DNA of 64,000 nt from Candidatus Pacearchaeota archaeon (GCA_018221285.1 JAAOYJ010000003.1:1-64000); one strand, 5' to 3'. Counted from the first letter of the stretch, positions 33,039 to 42,155 are shown. Notes: generated from the sequence alone by a model not told the origin. Translations and numbers: made by a program.

Positions 33039-34805
33039 TTAAATCCCTACCGCGAAAAACCTCCACCAAGGCAATTCAGTTGACATTAATCTCCCATCTT
33101 CAACACTAATCTTTTGTACTATTTCGGCCTTTTTTGGAATAATAAAAAATAATCTTGTCTTTTTTGTTCCATAAACAGAGTAAACTGCAATTGTCTTATA
33201 CTCTTCTATTTCAACTTTTTCAAGTTCATCTATTTTACTCGCTTTCATAATCGCATCTTTTGCAGTAATCTCTATCTTTTGCCTACCCATGCTTGTCATT
33301 AGATAAGCCCCCAATTCATCTTTAATTAAATCCAACGAGCTCTCAATATCAATAATGTCTCCATCTCCAAAATCAACTGAAAGCTTTCCATCTTCACTTC
33401 TTTTTACAGTTACCTCCTTTCCATTTAAGGTAAATGTTCCTTGGTCTGGAATCTCTTCTAACAAACCCCCTTCTTCCTGATTTTCAGTACAATCTTTAGA
33501 TATTGAAGGTTTATTGATTATAGTCTCACAACTATTTTTATCCGTGCAGGTTCTTATTTGTGTCTCCCCCATACAAGGCCCCCAATTGATGCAATCCCAA
33601 TCTTCTGAGCATTCTCCCACAACACAACTCTGAGAAGTGGAAGGTTTATCTTCAGTAGTTCCACAATCATTTTTATCTGTGCATGTTTTTGTTTTCAAAT
33701 CATTTACGCAATCACTCCAAGAAGTGCAATCCCAATCTTCTTCACATTCTTCATCAGAATCTAAAGTGCACAAACCATCATCGCAGGTATAACCTCCAGG
33801 ACATTCTGAATCTTGAACGCAAATGCAATGACACTTACTTGCTCCAGAAGAGGAATCATACCGAGCATTATTTGGACAAGTATAATCTTCATAACCTGCA
33901 AGATATCCATTTTCACAATACCAGTCTCTAACTGTATAATAAGCAGTCCCATCCCCATCTGTACAATAATCTACGGCAAATGTCGTGGGGCTCCCTGCAT
34001 AAGTTATCCATCCACCAGTGGTATTACCCGGAACATAAAAATTTACGCCGCCATCAGAATCTTCACATTCGTAAATATTAGTCGTCTCATCATTCCCCGA
34101 AGGCTTTCTACATGCTCCTGTAGAACATCCATAAGCACAAGGAATTAAAACAGACTCACTTTGTCCTTCTTCTGAACAATATTTCTCCAAAAGATTATCT
34201 GCAATTGTCTCCCCTCCTTCACAAACATCGTTTGAAGCTAAAGCATACTCCCCTTGAACAACTCCCCCTTGAACAAATTCCTCAATTCCTCCATCAGAAT
34301 CATTACATGCTACAGATGCTTCACAACCTTCAAAAACCATTTTATCATCCCCAGAAGTTTGGAGAAAATCAACAACCACATAATCGCACCCTTCACAAGG
34401 TTTATCAGAATATTCAACAGAATAAACTTGTCCAAAAACAATCAAATCCCCTTTCCCCTCTTCAATAACATACACTTGATACAAATCATCTTTATTCAAA
34501 GCGTCTCTAAAAACAATATCATCATCATGGGTATCAGTATCATTACTAAACTCATAAAATTCTAATATAATCCCTTCTTCAGGATCAGGCGTAGGTAAAA
34601 CGACATAATCTCCATTGTATACATTATCCCCTTCTTTCAATCTCACCGGATTCTTCCATTCATACTCCTGTGCTATTTCTTGCAATTCATCTATCTTCTC
34701 AATTACTTCATTACTCAAATAACTACAACCATCTATTTCTACAGCATTTACAAAACTAACCAACAAAACAAACATCAACCCAAAAATCAAAAAACTCTTT
34801 CCCAT
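33039..34805 (-). CDS. Cys-rich secreted surface protein (588 aa)
   Basis: Signal peptide SFLIFGLMFVLLVSFVNA. Contains a module with DDDIVFRD...EGCDYVVVDF shared with the 1475-aa protein at 53366, then Asn-rich and Cys-rich domains. Two repeats of about 42 residues follow (DWDCTSWSDC...TCTDKNDCG and DWDCINWGPC...TCTDKNSC), resembling thrombospondin-1-like disulfide domains. A C-terminal beta region carries no anchor helix. Ribosome site GGAGATAAT precedes the ATG. Probably an exported adhesin-like protein. Confidence 0.78.
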   Translation of the reverse strand: MGKSFLIFGLMFVLLVSFVNAVEIDGCSYLSNEVIEKIDELQEIAQEYEWKNPVRLKEGDNVYNGDYVVLPTPDPEEGIILEFYEFSNDTDTHDDDIVFRDALNKDDLYQVYVIEEGKGDLIVFGQVYSVEYSDKPCEGCDYVVVDFLQTSGDDKMVFEGCEASVACNDSDGGIEEFVQGGVVQGEYALASNDVCEGGETIADNLLEKYCSEEGQSESVLIPCAYGCSTGACRKPSGNDETTNIYECEDSDGGVNFYVPGNTTGGWITYAGSPTTFAVDYCTDGDGTAYYTVRDWYCENGYLAGYEDYTCPNNARYDSSSGASKCHCICVQDSECPGGYTCDDGLCTLDSDEECEEDWDCTSWSDCVNDLKTKTCTDKNDCGTTEDKPSTSQSCVVGECSEDWDCINWGPCMGETQIRTCTDKNSCETIINKPSISKDCTENQEEGGLLEEIPDQGTFTLNGKEVTVKRSEDGKLSVDFGDGDIIDIESSLDLIKDELGAYLMTSMGRQKIEITAKDAIMKASKIDELEKVEIEEYKTIAVYSVYGTKKTRLFFIIPKKAEIVQKISVEDGRLMSTELPWWRFFAVGI

Positions 34806-34839
34806 ATTATCTCCAACAAATCTTCATTTATTAATTTTC

Positions 34840-35787
34840 CTACTTAGCTTCCAATCCTGCAATCAATTCATCCAAATTAACTTCATTCGCATCATTAACT
34901 ATAAACTCTGGATTGTTAAAGAATTTATTATTCCGAACATCGCCTGAAAAAACCATCTCTTTACCCAGAAGATCCTCTCTCTGACTAATCAGCATCTCTG
35001 CATTTTCCAATTCTGTTATCCCTAGTGACGGAAGTGCCTCGTGAAACAAAACAGAACGAATTGATTCTGTTCCATCGTCAATTACAATATTTATCAGTGC
35101 TCTTTTTTCAGCAGCTACTTTACCATGTTCAGCACATGAAAATCCCTCCCCTTCCTGAACAGCCTTCTTACTACATTCAGGACAAACATAAAAAAACCTC
35201 GGCTCAAAAGTCTGAACAATAAACGCCCGCACACTTGAACCATCTCCAATTCTAAAATCAACTATGCTCTTTTCCTTGACAATCTTCTCTGTCCTAACAT
35301 TTTCCAAAACCTCGCTACTCAATTTCAACTCTGAAAAACTCCCCAAATGAATCTCATTGTCTCTCATACTTCCATTAGAAATCTCAACAACACTATCTGC
35401 CTTTATCTGTCCATCCTCAATTAATCCTATATGATTAGTATCCCACAGAACAACCTTCGTATTCGACGTATCATCTGCAATAAAAAAATTCGCAACCTTT
35501 CCTTCATCCCCCTTCTTTGTTGTAAAAGTTCTAACAGGAAACAAATTAATAACCTTCCCGACCACATTCACCTTCCTCATCCCAGAAAGCAACTCATTTA
35601 TTTTCAACTTTTCATTATCAAAGGAAATCCCCAACTCAGCAGCAATCACCTGCGCAGCACCCTCCTTACTTATCAGCCCAGACAACTTCGCTCTCTTAGC
35701 CTCAACTCGCCTTTCCAACTCATCCTCTTCCAAACCTGCAGACTTAGCAATCTTCCCAAGTATCCTCTTATAATTTTGATCAGACAT
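34840..35787 (-). CDS. Replication protein A (single-stranded DNA-binding)
   Basis: 315 residues. A helical N-terminus (about 1-50), an OB-fold near 65-160 (NVVGKVINLFPVRTFTTKKGDEGKVANFFIADDTSNTKVVLWD, broken here into recognised strands), a second OB region, and a zinc finger (CPECSKK...FSCAEHGK) before the last OB fold. This is the archaeal RPA large-subunit layout. TATA CTTTTAAAC lies 26 bases before the ATG. Needed for replication and repair with RadA and GINS. Confidence 0.88.
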   Translation of the reverse strand: MSDQNYKRILGKIAKSAGLEEDELERRVEAKRAKLSGLISKEGAAQVIAAELGISFDNEKLKINELLSGMRKVNVVGKVINLFPVRTFTTKKGDEGKVANFFIADDTSNTKVVLWDTNHIGLIEDGQIKADSVVEISNGSMRDNEIHLGSFSELKLSSEVLENVRTEKIVKEKSIVDFRIGDGSSVRAFIVQTFEPRFFYVCPECSKKAVQEGEGFSCAEHGKVAAEKRALINIVIDDGTESIRSVLFHEALPSLGITELENAEMLISQREDLLGKEMVFSGDVRNNKFFNNPEFIVNDANEVNLDELIAGLEAK

Positions 35788-35862
35788 CTATTGAAAAAAT
35801 CTTGATAGTTTAAAAGTATTGTTGTTCAAAAAACTTAAAAACCATCATCCTTACAATAATAT

Positions 35863-36135
35863 ATGGGAATCGCATTAATCAAAATAAAACTCATGCCAAC
35901 AGCAGTAGATACAAATCTCGATGAGATAAAAGAAAAGGCAAAAGTCGCAATTGAAAGCAATAAAGGAAAACACCCCATGTTCGAAGAAGAACCAATTGCC
36001 TTCGGCCTAAAAGCAGTAATTGCAGGTTTTGAACTCGACGAAGAAGACGAACTAGATCCAATCGAAGAAGCCCTAAGAAAAATCGAAACAGTCAACTCTG
36101 CAGAAGTCGTGGATATGCGTAGGGCTTTTGGATGA
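35863..36135 (+). CDS. ef1b: Elongation factor 1-beta (aEF1B)
   Basis: 90 residues, the family size. IALIKIKLMPTAVDTNLDEI and IAFGLKAVIAGFELDEEDE, DPIEEALRKIETVNSAEVVDMRRAFG match the nucleotide exchange domain for aEF1A. The TATA is about 25 bases upstream. Confidence 0.93.
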   Translation: MGIALIKIKLMPTAVDTNLDEIKEKAKVAIESNKGKHPMFEEEPIAFGLKAVIAGFELDEEDELDPIEEALRKIETVNSAEVVDMRRAFG

Positions 36136-36136
36136 T

Positions 36137-36376
36137 TTATCTAAAATCAAATTCTTCTAAACTTTTATTAGATTTTCCTTCAGCAAGCTCCCTCATTACC
36201 TGATAACCTACCTCATGAGATTTAAGAAGCTCTTCCGAACTAAGAATTTTAGGGGGTTTTACAAATTGGCGCTTAATATCAACTCCTTCACCTTGTAACG
36301 CCATCATCTTCACGTCATCTGTCCCATCAACCAACCCATTATCAATATAAAATTCTTTTACATAATCCCTACCCAT
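36137..36376 (-). CDS. Hypothetical protein (79 aa)
   Basis: Convergent with aEF1-beta, ending one base from it. Acidic soluble protein, MGRDYVKEFYIDNGLVDGTDDVK, then KPPKILSSEELLKSHEVGYQVMRELAEGK. No family recognised. A TATA-like stretch upstream supports expression. Confidence 0.55.
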   Translation of the reverse strand: MGRDYVKEFYIDNGLVDGTDDVKMMALQGEGVDIKRQFVKPPKILSSEELLKSHEVGYQVMRELAEGKSNKSLEEFDFR

Positions 36377-36450
36377 ATCTAAAACACCAAAAATTACTTT
36401 ATAAAAATTTAGATAGTTAAATATATTAATCCAATTTATCTAATTCTATT

Positions 36451-37101
36451 ATGCTACCAGAAGAACAAGTTCCCCAAATTAAAAAACAACTTCTTGAACA
36501 ATTAGATGCCACAAATCTTCCGAATAAAGAGGAAGTTAAAAAATCTGTTGAAGGAATGAATGCTGTTCAGTTAGAAGAGTTCTTAGTACAAAACAAACTA
36601 ATAAAATCTCCAGAAGGAGAACCTCAATCCGCTCCACAAGGTTCTGCCCAACCTCAACAATGCATCTTCTGTTCAATTGTCTTCGGAGATGTTCCTTCAC
36701 ACAAAATCGACGAGAACAAAGACTCAATTGCCGTACTTGAATTAAATCCAATCTCAAAAGGCCATGTTATAATAATCCCAAAAGAACATCTTCCAGATAG
36801 CGGAAAACTTCCTTCAACAGCCTTCACACTTGCAAAGAAAATAGCCAAAAAACTAAAATCAAAACTAAAATCAAAGGACGTCGAGATTCATACTTCAAAT
36901 ATCTTCGGCCATGAGATAATAAATGTCATTCCAATGTATGAAGGGGAAACCCCAAATTCAGAAAGGCAACAAGCAAAACCAGAAGAACTTTCAAAACTTC
37001 AAAAACTTCTAGAAGTGAAAAAGAAAGCCCCAATATTAAAGAAACCTAAAAGGAAAAAGCTCAAAGATAAAAAGTTGTGGCTTCCTAAAAGAATCCCATA
37101 A
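36451..37101 (+). CDS. HIT-fold protein with lost histidine triad
   Basis: 216 residues: an N-terminal helical region (about 1-55, Gln/Pro linker to 70), a HIT domain opening with CIFCSIVFGDVPSHKIDEN (zinc Cys pair) and HVIIIPKEHLPD, and a basic C-terminal tail (KKPKRKKLKDKK). The active-site triad HxHxH is replaced by GHEIINVIP, so only one His remains. It therefore should not hydrolyse nucleotides in the normal way. The basic tail suggests nucleic-acid or ribosome binding. Confidence 0.72.
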   Translation: MLPEEQVPQIKKQLLEQLDATNLPNKEEVKKSVEGMNAVQLEEFLVQNKLIKSPEGEPQSAPQGSAQPQQCIFCSIVFGDVPSHKIDENKDSIAVLELNPISKGHVIIIPKEHLPDSGKLPSTAFTLAKKIAKKLKSKLKSKDVEIHTSNIFGHEIINVIPMYEGETPNSERQQAKPEELSKLQKLLEVKKKAPILKKPKRKKLKDKKLWLPKRIP

Positions 37102-37161
37102 AATTAGAAGTTCTCGCCTGCTTACAGGTTCTCGTGACCATTGGTTACACTCTTTTAGGTG

Positions 37162-38001
37162 CTACCAAAGAGGATACTTTAAATCCAAAAACCAAACTCC
37201 TAACAAAAGAACATAACTAATCAAGAAAACAGGCACAAACGGAATTCCCTGTCGTATAACAACTTGTTTTTTACTCTTCTGAATCAACCTAATATCGCCT
37301 TTGCTCAATCCTCCCCAACTTTTCTTAATCAATTTCTTTCCAACTTTAACATCCTCATAAAGCCAATCTCCTTCTGTTAACTTACTTGCATTAATCTTCT
37401 TTACCATACAAACCTCGTCAACTGATTTCGCAAAAAGATAAAAATAAGGTAATACAAAAAACAAAACTCCAAAATAAAAAGCAAAAGCCTCAACAAATCC
37501 AAGAGCCATCAAAACCAACCCAAAAGCCATTGGAAAATAAATTCGATTCTTATTCTTATTAAATTGTTTACCAAACTCTTTCTTAAATTTCTCAAAATTC
37601 CTCGCTGCCAACCAAATACTCCAAATCAACCCATAAAGCGCTCCTACAAAAAAGAATAACAGCAAGAACCAAAGAAAAATATTTAGATTCTCCAAAAAAC
37701 TATAAGAGAATGGAAGCACTGCCCCCATTGCAATCATCAACTTAGCATCTCCTCCAGCAAACATCCGTCCATAATACAACAAATTCCCAATAACAAAAAA
37801 TATTCCAAGCCCAATTAAACCTTGGTAAAAAAACACAAAGTCACCTCGAGAAAACAAACTATAAAAAAACCTAAACCCCAATGCAAAAATTATTAAAGAA
37901 AAATTAAGCCAGTTCGCAACTTCCCTACTTTTCAAATCTTGCATACTTGCAAACACAATCCAAACCAATGCAAGCACAATTAAAAATATCACCTCATACA
38001 T
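37162..38001 (-). CDS. pibD: Prepilin peptidase (A24, PibD/FlaK type)
   Basis: 279 residues with about six membrane helices. The two catalytic Asp are seen in MQDLKSREVANW (about residue 21) and FAGGDAKLM (GxGD-type, about residue 83). It removes class III leaders from pilins and archaellins, of which eight precursors are encoded just upstream (38283-42118). The C-terminal half carries an extra region (about 190-279) with a last membrane helix. Confidence 0.88.
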   Translation of the reverse strand: MYEVIFLIVLALVWIVFASMQDLKSREVANWLNFSLIIFALGFRFFYSLFSRGDFVFFYQGLIGLGIFFVIGNLLYYGRMFAGGDAKLMIAMGAVLPFSYSFLENLNIFLWFLLLFFFVGALYGLIWSIWLAARNFEKFKKEFGKQFNKNKNRIYFPMAFGLVLMALGFVEAFAFYFGVLFFVLPYFYLFAKSVDEVCMVKKINASKLTEGDWLYEDVKVGKKLIKKSWGGLSKGDIRLIQKSKKQVVIRQGIPFVPVFLISYVLLLGVWFLDLKYPLW

Positions 38002-38027
38002 AGTTTGGAAAAAAGACTATCATTTAA

Positions 38028-38162
38028 TTACTTTTTCTTCTTCGGAGGAACCTTAGAAACATTCATGCTTCTTCCCCTCCCCCCTTTCTTATAAGGATAT
38101 TTCTTTTTATCCCTTTTCTTATCTTTCCGTTTATTCCGCCTTTCAGTGTTTCCTTGTGCCAT
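38028..38162 (-). CDS. Small very basic protein (44 aa)
   Basis: MAQGNTERRNKRKDKKRD... with about half of all residues Lys or Arg. Strong ribosome site GGAGGAG nine bases upstream. Could bind RNA or DNA; no family recognised. Its start is one of those with an apparent upstream displaced start (38244). Confidence 0.6.
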   Translation of the reverse strand: MAQGNTERRNKRKDKKRDKKKYPYKKGGRGRSMNVSKVPPKKKK

Positions 38163-38282
38163 CTTATAAATCTCCTCCGAGCAACGTACGCGAGCATTAA
38201 TAGCAAAGCCAAACTTGACGCGAGCGTGCTTGGGAGTTAGCCATAATTAAATTAAAGAATTATGTTTTAAATAATTTTGGAG
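38163..38282 (-). repeat. GC-rich element before the 44-aa basic protein
   Basis: On the minus strand a TATA (GTTTTAAATAAT as seen on plus, 38264-38275) is 26 bases from an ATG at 38244 that opens MANSQARSR, similar at the first two codons to the real start MAQGNTERR. Two direct copies of GCTCGCGT (near 38189 and 38220) and GC-rich sequence follow, then GGAGGAGATTTATAAG and the real ATG at 38162. Confidence 0.45.
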
Positions 38283-38870
38283 TTATTGAGGGATTATACA
38301 GAAGTTTGTAACTCTACTAAGAACTGTGATATCTGTAACATCATAAAAAGCTCCTTCTTCTAAACCAGAACCCATATATTTTCTAAGGCATTTGCTATCG
38401 TATTCTTGCCAGATACATCCATCTCCTTTATCATTTTTTGCATCACAAGCAGATTTATCTCCATCAAAATCAGAACAATCTTTTTCTACAATACTTGGTG
38501 TGGGGCTTCCTCCAACCCCATTAATTTTTACTTCAGTACAATCTAATCTACATCCTAAGGAACAACTATCAACTCCATATTTATTAAACTCTTGAACAGA
38601 TGATAACACAGCACAACTTGTTTTGATTTCGTTTCCTTTATCATCTTTTAAATCTCTCTCCATGGAACAAAAATCATAAATGCTATTTGTTGTGCAAGCA
38701 GTTGAACATGCTTTTGCAATTGTATCGACATTGTTTGATTTAAGAAATGGAAAAATCGTTCCCCAGCCCATTGAGAATCCTGCAATAAGAAGAACCAAAA
38801 CAGCCACACCTAATACAATCATGATAATAGCATTAACACTCAACCCTTGACCTTTTTTATCACCTAACAT
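38283..38870 (-). CDS. Pilin-like protein with class III leader (195 aa)
   Basis: Leader MLGDKKG cut before QGLSVNAIIMIVLG, followed by a hydrophobic helix. The outer part is Cys-rich (about 12 Cys), so disulfide-stabilised. A TATA TTTTATAAAC lies about 26 bases before the ATG. It follows the other pilins in the same direction and probably forms a minor subunit or tip of the pilus made by PibD, FlaI and FlaJ. Confidence 0.78.
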   Translation of the reverse strand: MLGDKKGQGLSVNAIIMIVLGVAVLVLLIAGFSMGWGTIFPFLKSNNVDTIAKACSTACTTNSIYDFCSMERDLKDDKGNEIKTSCAVLSSVQEFNKYGVDSCSLGCRLDCTEVKINGVGGSPTPSIVEKDCSDFDGDKSACDAKNDKGDGCIWQEYDSKCLRKYMGSGLEEGAFYDVTDITVLSRVTNFCIIPQ

Positions 38871-38904
38871 AACAACTCTAAGATTATTTTGTTTATAAAA
38901 GTTT

Positions 38905-39216
38905 TTATTTCAAGGGAACTACATACTTAATAGAAACCAACTTCCCTTTCTTCTCAATAATCACATCATTATTCATTTTATCGAATGTTAAATCAAATAT
39001 CTTATCTGCTGCCACACTATTGCCATCAAACTGTTGATAAAACTGAAACTTCTCTAAATCAGCATGTGCATCTTCAAACACCCCAACTTCAAAATCACTA
39101 TCTGATTCAAATGGTTTCACAAAACTTAAAATCGCAAGTCCGCAAATCACCACAACCCCTATTACCAAAATAACTATTGGAATATCTCCTCGTTTATTCA
39201 TTCGCTTCCCAAACAT
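38905..39216 (-). CDS. Pilin-like protein (103 aa)
   Basis: Start at 39216 has GGAGG eight bases upstream. NKRG then DIPIVILVIGVVVICG is a class III leader and helix. The outer part is short, acidic and Lys-rich. It overlaps the upstream pilin gene by 19 bases, so it is within the operon. Confidence 0.72.
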   Translation of the reverse strand: MFGKRMNKRGDIPIVILVIGVVVICGLAILSFVKPFESDSDFEVGVFEDAHADLEKFQFYQQFDGNSVAADKIFDLTFDKMNNDVIIEKKGKLVSIKYVVPLK

Positions 39217-39617
39217 AATAAAACCTCCTTTCCATCATCTAAATCAATTTTAACATCAACATCACATCCAACCCCAAGCACCTCATTTTCTCCAGAAGGA
39301 CCAAACTTCTCTTCAACCTCAATTTGAGAACTTCCTACATAATCTTTTTCATAATACTCAACTATTTTTTCACCAGATTCATTTAACTTTCCGCTTTCTT
39401 TCAATTTCTCATATACCTCACTTTCCATCAAATAATTAACCAAAGACTTTGTCGCAAGCAAATCAGCATCCCGATTCCACTTAAACTTCTTTGAATTTTT
39501 AATGCCAGTAATATCCAATGTTACAGCAAAAATAGAAATTGACAAAATCACAACGATAACTAACGTGGCAACTACCCATGTCATAGTCTCTCCGATTTGC
39601 CCTCGACGATTTTTCAT
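39198..39617 (-). CDS. Pilin-like protein (139 aa)
   Basis: MKNRRG leader with QIGETMTWVVATLVIVVI following. One N-terminal helix, then an alpha/beta outer domain with two Cys near the end. The ATG overlaps the previous gene's stop by four bases. Confidence 0.75.
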   Translation of the reverse strand: MKNRRGQIGETMTWVVATLVIVVILSISIFAVTLDITGIKNSKKFKWNRDADLLATKSLVNYLMESEVYEKLKESGKLNESGEKIVEYYEKDYVGSSQIEVEEKFGPSGENEVLGVGCDVDVKIDLDDGKEVLLCLGSE

Positions 39618-40027
39618 TTTACCTTATTCACAACAACTTTAATTTCTACAACCTCTCCTCCTAAAATATACAACTTCCTATCAACACACTTTGGAAGCTT
39701 ATCCCCTTTCTTATCACAAAACTCTTTCAGATTAACATTCCCTTTTTCAACATCAGGGTTACTAACTTTCACATAATATTCATCATTCTCTTCTCCAAAA
39801 TTCAAATGGCATGCATCCATGAATGTCTCCTGTGATACATTCTTCAATGAATTCCCCTCTGTTATACAATCTGCAATTTGATTTATCATCGCACTTGCCT
39901 CTGCTCCCCGAATATCATAGGGCGTCCCATAAAAAACCGCTGCCATGTAAACTACTGCTGCAGCCACTATAAACAAAATCGCAAACCAATACACAGAAAT
40001 TATCTTATCTGTTCCACGTTTATTCAT
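39614..40027 (-). CDS. Pilin-like protein (137 aa)
   Basis: MNKRG leader, then TDKIISVYWFAILFIVAAAV. The outer domain has four Cys (IADCI, DACHL, EFCDK, LPKCV), probably two disulfides. Coupled by four-base overlaps to genes on both sides. Confidence 0.75.
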   Translation of the reverse strand: MNKRGTDKIISVYWFAILFIVAAAVVYMAAVFYGTPYDIRGAEASAMINQIADCITEGNSLKNVSQETFMDACHLNFGEENDEYYVKVSNPDVEKGNVNLKEFCDKKGDKLPKCVDRKLYILGGEVVEIKVVVNKVK

Positions 40028-40422
40028 TTGTAACCTACCACTTTAAATTTAAATTCATCTTTATCAGGATAAAAATAAAGCACATCCAAATCAACATCAT
40101 TAAAAAATGCATAGGAATTCCCTCCTTCTTCATGAAGTTTGACTGTCACCACATTATCCCTAATATCAACAATCTTCTTACCAACCCAACCTTTCTTCTT
40201 AGCCTGCTCAATAGCCCCAGACATCTCAAGAGAAATTTCCATCTCTGGCTTAGCAGAATCAATCATCAATGCAATCTGTTTGGCATATTTCTCCTCTATA
40301 AACGAAACATCACTCATCCTAGAAAACAAAAACAAAATAAGAATCACAAGAAAAACCAAATTAAGAACAATGAAGATAATATTCTCTGTCAAGATGTTTG
40401 CCTTCTTACCTCTTTTAATCAT
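40024..40422 (-). CDS. Pilin-like protein (132 aa)
   Basis: MIKRGKKA leader with NILTENIIFIVLNLVFLV helix. No Cys in the outer domain, which is Lys/Glu/Asp-rich. Upstream gap to 40457 is short, and the end overlaps the next gene by four bases. Confidence 0.72.
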   Translation of the reverse strand: MIKRGKKANILTENIIFIVLNLVFLVILILFLFSRMSDVSFIEEKYAKQIALMIDSAKPEMEISLEMSGAIEQAKKKGWVGKKIVDIRDNVVTVKLHEEGGNSYAFFNDVDLDVLYFYPDKDEFKFKVVGYK

Positions 40423-40456
40423 AAATGTTAAAAAGAAAACGTGTTAATAAAATTAT

Positions 40457-41197
40457 CTAAGCCTTAGTAATATCAAATACCTTACACTCTGTTTGGTTAG
40501 TTATCTCATTTGATTTAACAAAATAAGGATTAATATAATAGCCTTGCTTCATTCCAGTTACAATTGCATATTTCTCCTTTGTTGAAATAACTCCCCCAAC
40601 AAGATCTAACTCTGTACGAGCTATTTTGGCTTCAACATAAGTCATATTAGGAGCATCATAAAGATAATCTAAATAAGTTTGCGTTTTATCTTTTTTAGTC
40701 TCAAGAAGATATTCATAAAATTCCTTATAAGTTATTTTATCTATTTCCATATCGTCGCCAAACTTAACTATTGAACAAACAGCACAATGATAATTATTCC
40801 ACAGAGTACGTTCCTTATATTTATCTAAAACTCCTCCATAATTAACTTTCCCCTCCCCAAACATCCACCAACATTCTACCATCTCATCTGCGATCGCCTT
40901 CATTGTCCTATTCTTTATTTCTTCTTTTGTTCCTCCCAAATCAATTTCTACTTCTGCTGTGGGATTAATCCCTTGACAATCTCCTCCTCCAGAAATACAC
41001 ACATAATTTGTTCTGCAATCTATCTCTCCCCCAACAGAACTCCTACTCTTCAAAATAACAGAGTTGTGACAAATTTCTTTATTAGTTGTCTCTCCCAAAT
41101 CCAATCTAAAAATTAAAAGAAGTATGACAGAAAAACTTACAATTAAAACAATCAATCCTACAATTTGCTGCGTTGTTAATTCTCCTTTATTATCCAT
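40457..41197 (-). CDS. Pilin-like protein, large outer domain (246 aa)
   Basis: Start at 41197 (not further upstream) because MDNKG then ELTTQQIVGLIVLIVS gives a proper class III leader and GGGAG lies before it. The outer domain has about eight Cys and many Tyr. The ATG overlaps the TGA of the 33-aa ORF (TGATG). Confidence 0.75.
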   Translation of the reverse strand: MDNKGELTTQQIVGLIVLIVSFSVILLLIFRLDLGETTNKEICHNSVILKSRSSVGGEIDCRTNYVCISGGGDCQGINPTAEVEIDLGGTKEEIKNRTMKAIADEMVECWWMFGEGKVNYGGVLDKYKERTLWNNYHCAVCSIVKFGDDMEIDKITYKEFYEYLLETKKDKTQTYLDYLYDAPNMTYVEAKIARTELDLVGGVISTKEKYAIVTGMKQGYYINPYFVKSNEITNQTECKVFDITKA

Positions 41198-41298
41198 CAC
41201 ATTACTCCCAGTTTTTTGAGTAAAACATAAATTCCTGCCAAGGCCACTCCAAAAAAGATAATCCATACTAAATACTTTATCAAAACATCAAGCCTCAT
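41197..41298 (-). CDS. Tiny membrane protein (33 aa) in the pilin operon
   Basis: MRLDVLIKYLVWIIFFGVAL... one membrane helix with a Lys/Leu end. It starts inside the end of the 149-aa pilin gene (11-base overlap) and its stop overlaps the next ATG. The double coupling is good support for translation. Function unknown; may help assembly. Confidence 0.6.
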   Translation of the reverse strand: MRLDVLIKYLVWIIFFGVALAGIYVLLKKLGVM

Positions 41299-41737
41299 TT
41301 TTTGATAGCACCTTCCCTTCAATTTTTAATTTTAATGGGTTTCCTTTTATTTCAATCCCATCTGTAATAACCTCTAAATTACTCTTTAAACAATAACCAT
41401 GTTTGTCGCATTCTTCAATTTCGCCTTTTCTCCATTTTTCAGGACAAATACATAGACAATTCTCCCACCCAAGATTAGTGCAGGAATTTGGAAGATTTCC
41501 AAAAGACCATGAAGATATCTTCCACCCATAAGGATTATAAATGTCAACTTCTGTTACGCCTTCTTCATGTTTGGCAATCATATGAACCAAAGACGCTTTT
41601 GCGAATTCTAAATTTTTATTTGTACTATAGGAAAGATAAAGTGAAATTAAAAAATAAATAAGAACCCCTATTGCAATAAGCGCGATAACTAATTTCAAAG
41701 CTTCTTCAGCCAGCAAAAACCCTTTTCTCGATTTCAT
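41288..41737 (-). CDS. Pilin-like protein (149 aa)
   Basis: MKSRKG leader then FLLAEEALKLVIALIAIG; the Glu at position five of the mature form is typical of type IV pilins. Outer domain contains a Cys cluster (NSCTNLGWENCLCICPEK). The start overlaps the stop of the 51-aa gene as ATGA. Confidence 0.75.
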   Translation of the reverse strand: MKSRKGFLLAEEALKLVIALIAIGVLIYFLISLYLSYSTNKNLEFAKASLVHMIAKHEEGVTEVDIYNPYGWKISSWSFGNLPNSCTNLGWENCLCICPEKWRKGEIEECDKHGYCLKSNLEVITDGIEIKGNPLKLKIEGKVLSKNEA

Positions 41738-41889
41738 ATTAACCCCAAAACCAATTTACCTGTTCCAATATTCTTAAAAAAATCTATAACATAATCTTTA
41801 AAGAAAAACCCAAGCCCTCCAACCACAACCACAACTACAAGAACTCCGAGGATAATTTTTATTAATTGAGATATTTGTAGTTCTGGCAT
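41734..41889 (-). CDS. Small membrane protein (51 aa) in the pilin operon
   Basis: MPELQISQLIKIILGVLVV... one long helix of Val/Ile then FFFKDYVIDFFKNIGTG. AAAGGAG lies upstream. It has no class III leader but ends in a four-base overlap with the next pilin gene. Confidence 0.62.
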   Translation of the reverse strand: MPELQISQLIKIILGVLVVVVVVGGLGFFFKDYVIDFFKNIGTGKLVLGLI

Positions 41890-41959
41890 GTTCAAACTCC
41901 TTTCCAAACTTCATATCGCAAGAGTTTGGATGCTTTAAATTTATTTATGAATTTCATTG

Positions 41960-42118
41960 CTATGATTTAAACAAACCTTTAATTTGATCAACTAGTGAAA
42001 ATCCTTTATCCTTCAGCACAAAAATCGCAATCATTAAAATCACAAGAACTGCAACTGCAATCAAAATCCACGGAAGATATTCTGAAATAATACCTCTTTT
42101 ATCCAACCTCTTTTTCAT
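41960..42118 (-). CDS. Tiny pilin-like protein (52 aa)
   Basis: Reads MKKRLDKRG then IISEYLPWILIAVAVL; KRG before a hydrophobic helix with Glu at position four is a class III leader. The outer part is only about 15 residues. A TATA ATTTATTAAT lies about 25 bases upstream (leaderless). It is first of the pilin run and may be the main, very thin subunit or a decoy. Confidence 0.68.
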   Translation of the reverse strand: MKKRLDKRGIISEYLPWILIAVAVLVILMIAIFVLKDKGFSLVDQIKGLFKS

Positions 42119-42155
42119 AATGTAAAATAAGAATCGGAATTAATAAATGTTGAGG

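Noticed and set aside
37102-37161. Further gene-end element after HIT and prepilin peptidase genes
   Set aside because: CCTG-ctta-CAGG with CGAGAA on both sides looks element-like, but I found no copy of either gene end, so it is not counted.
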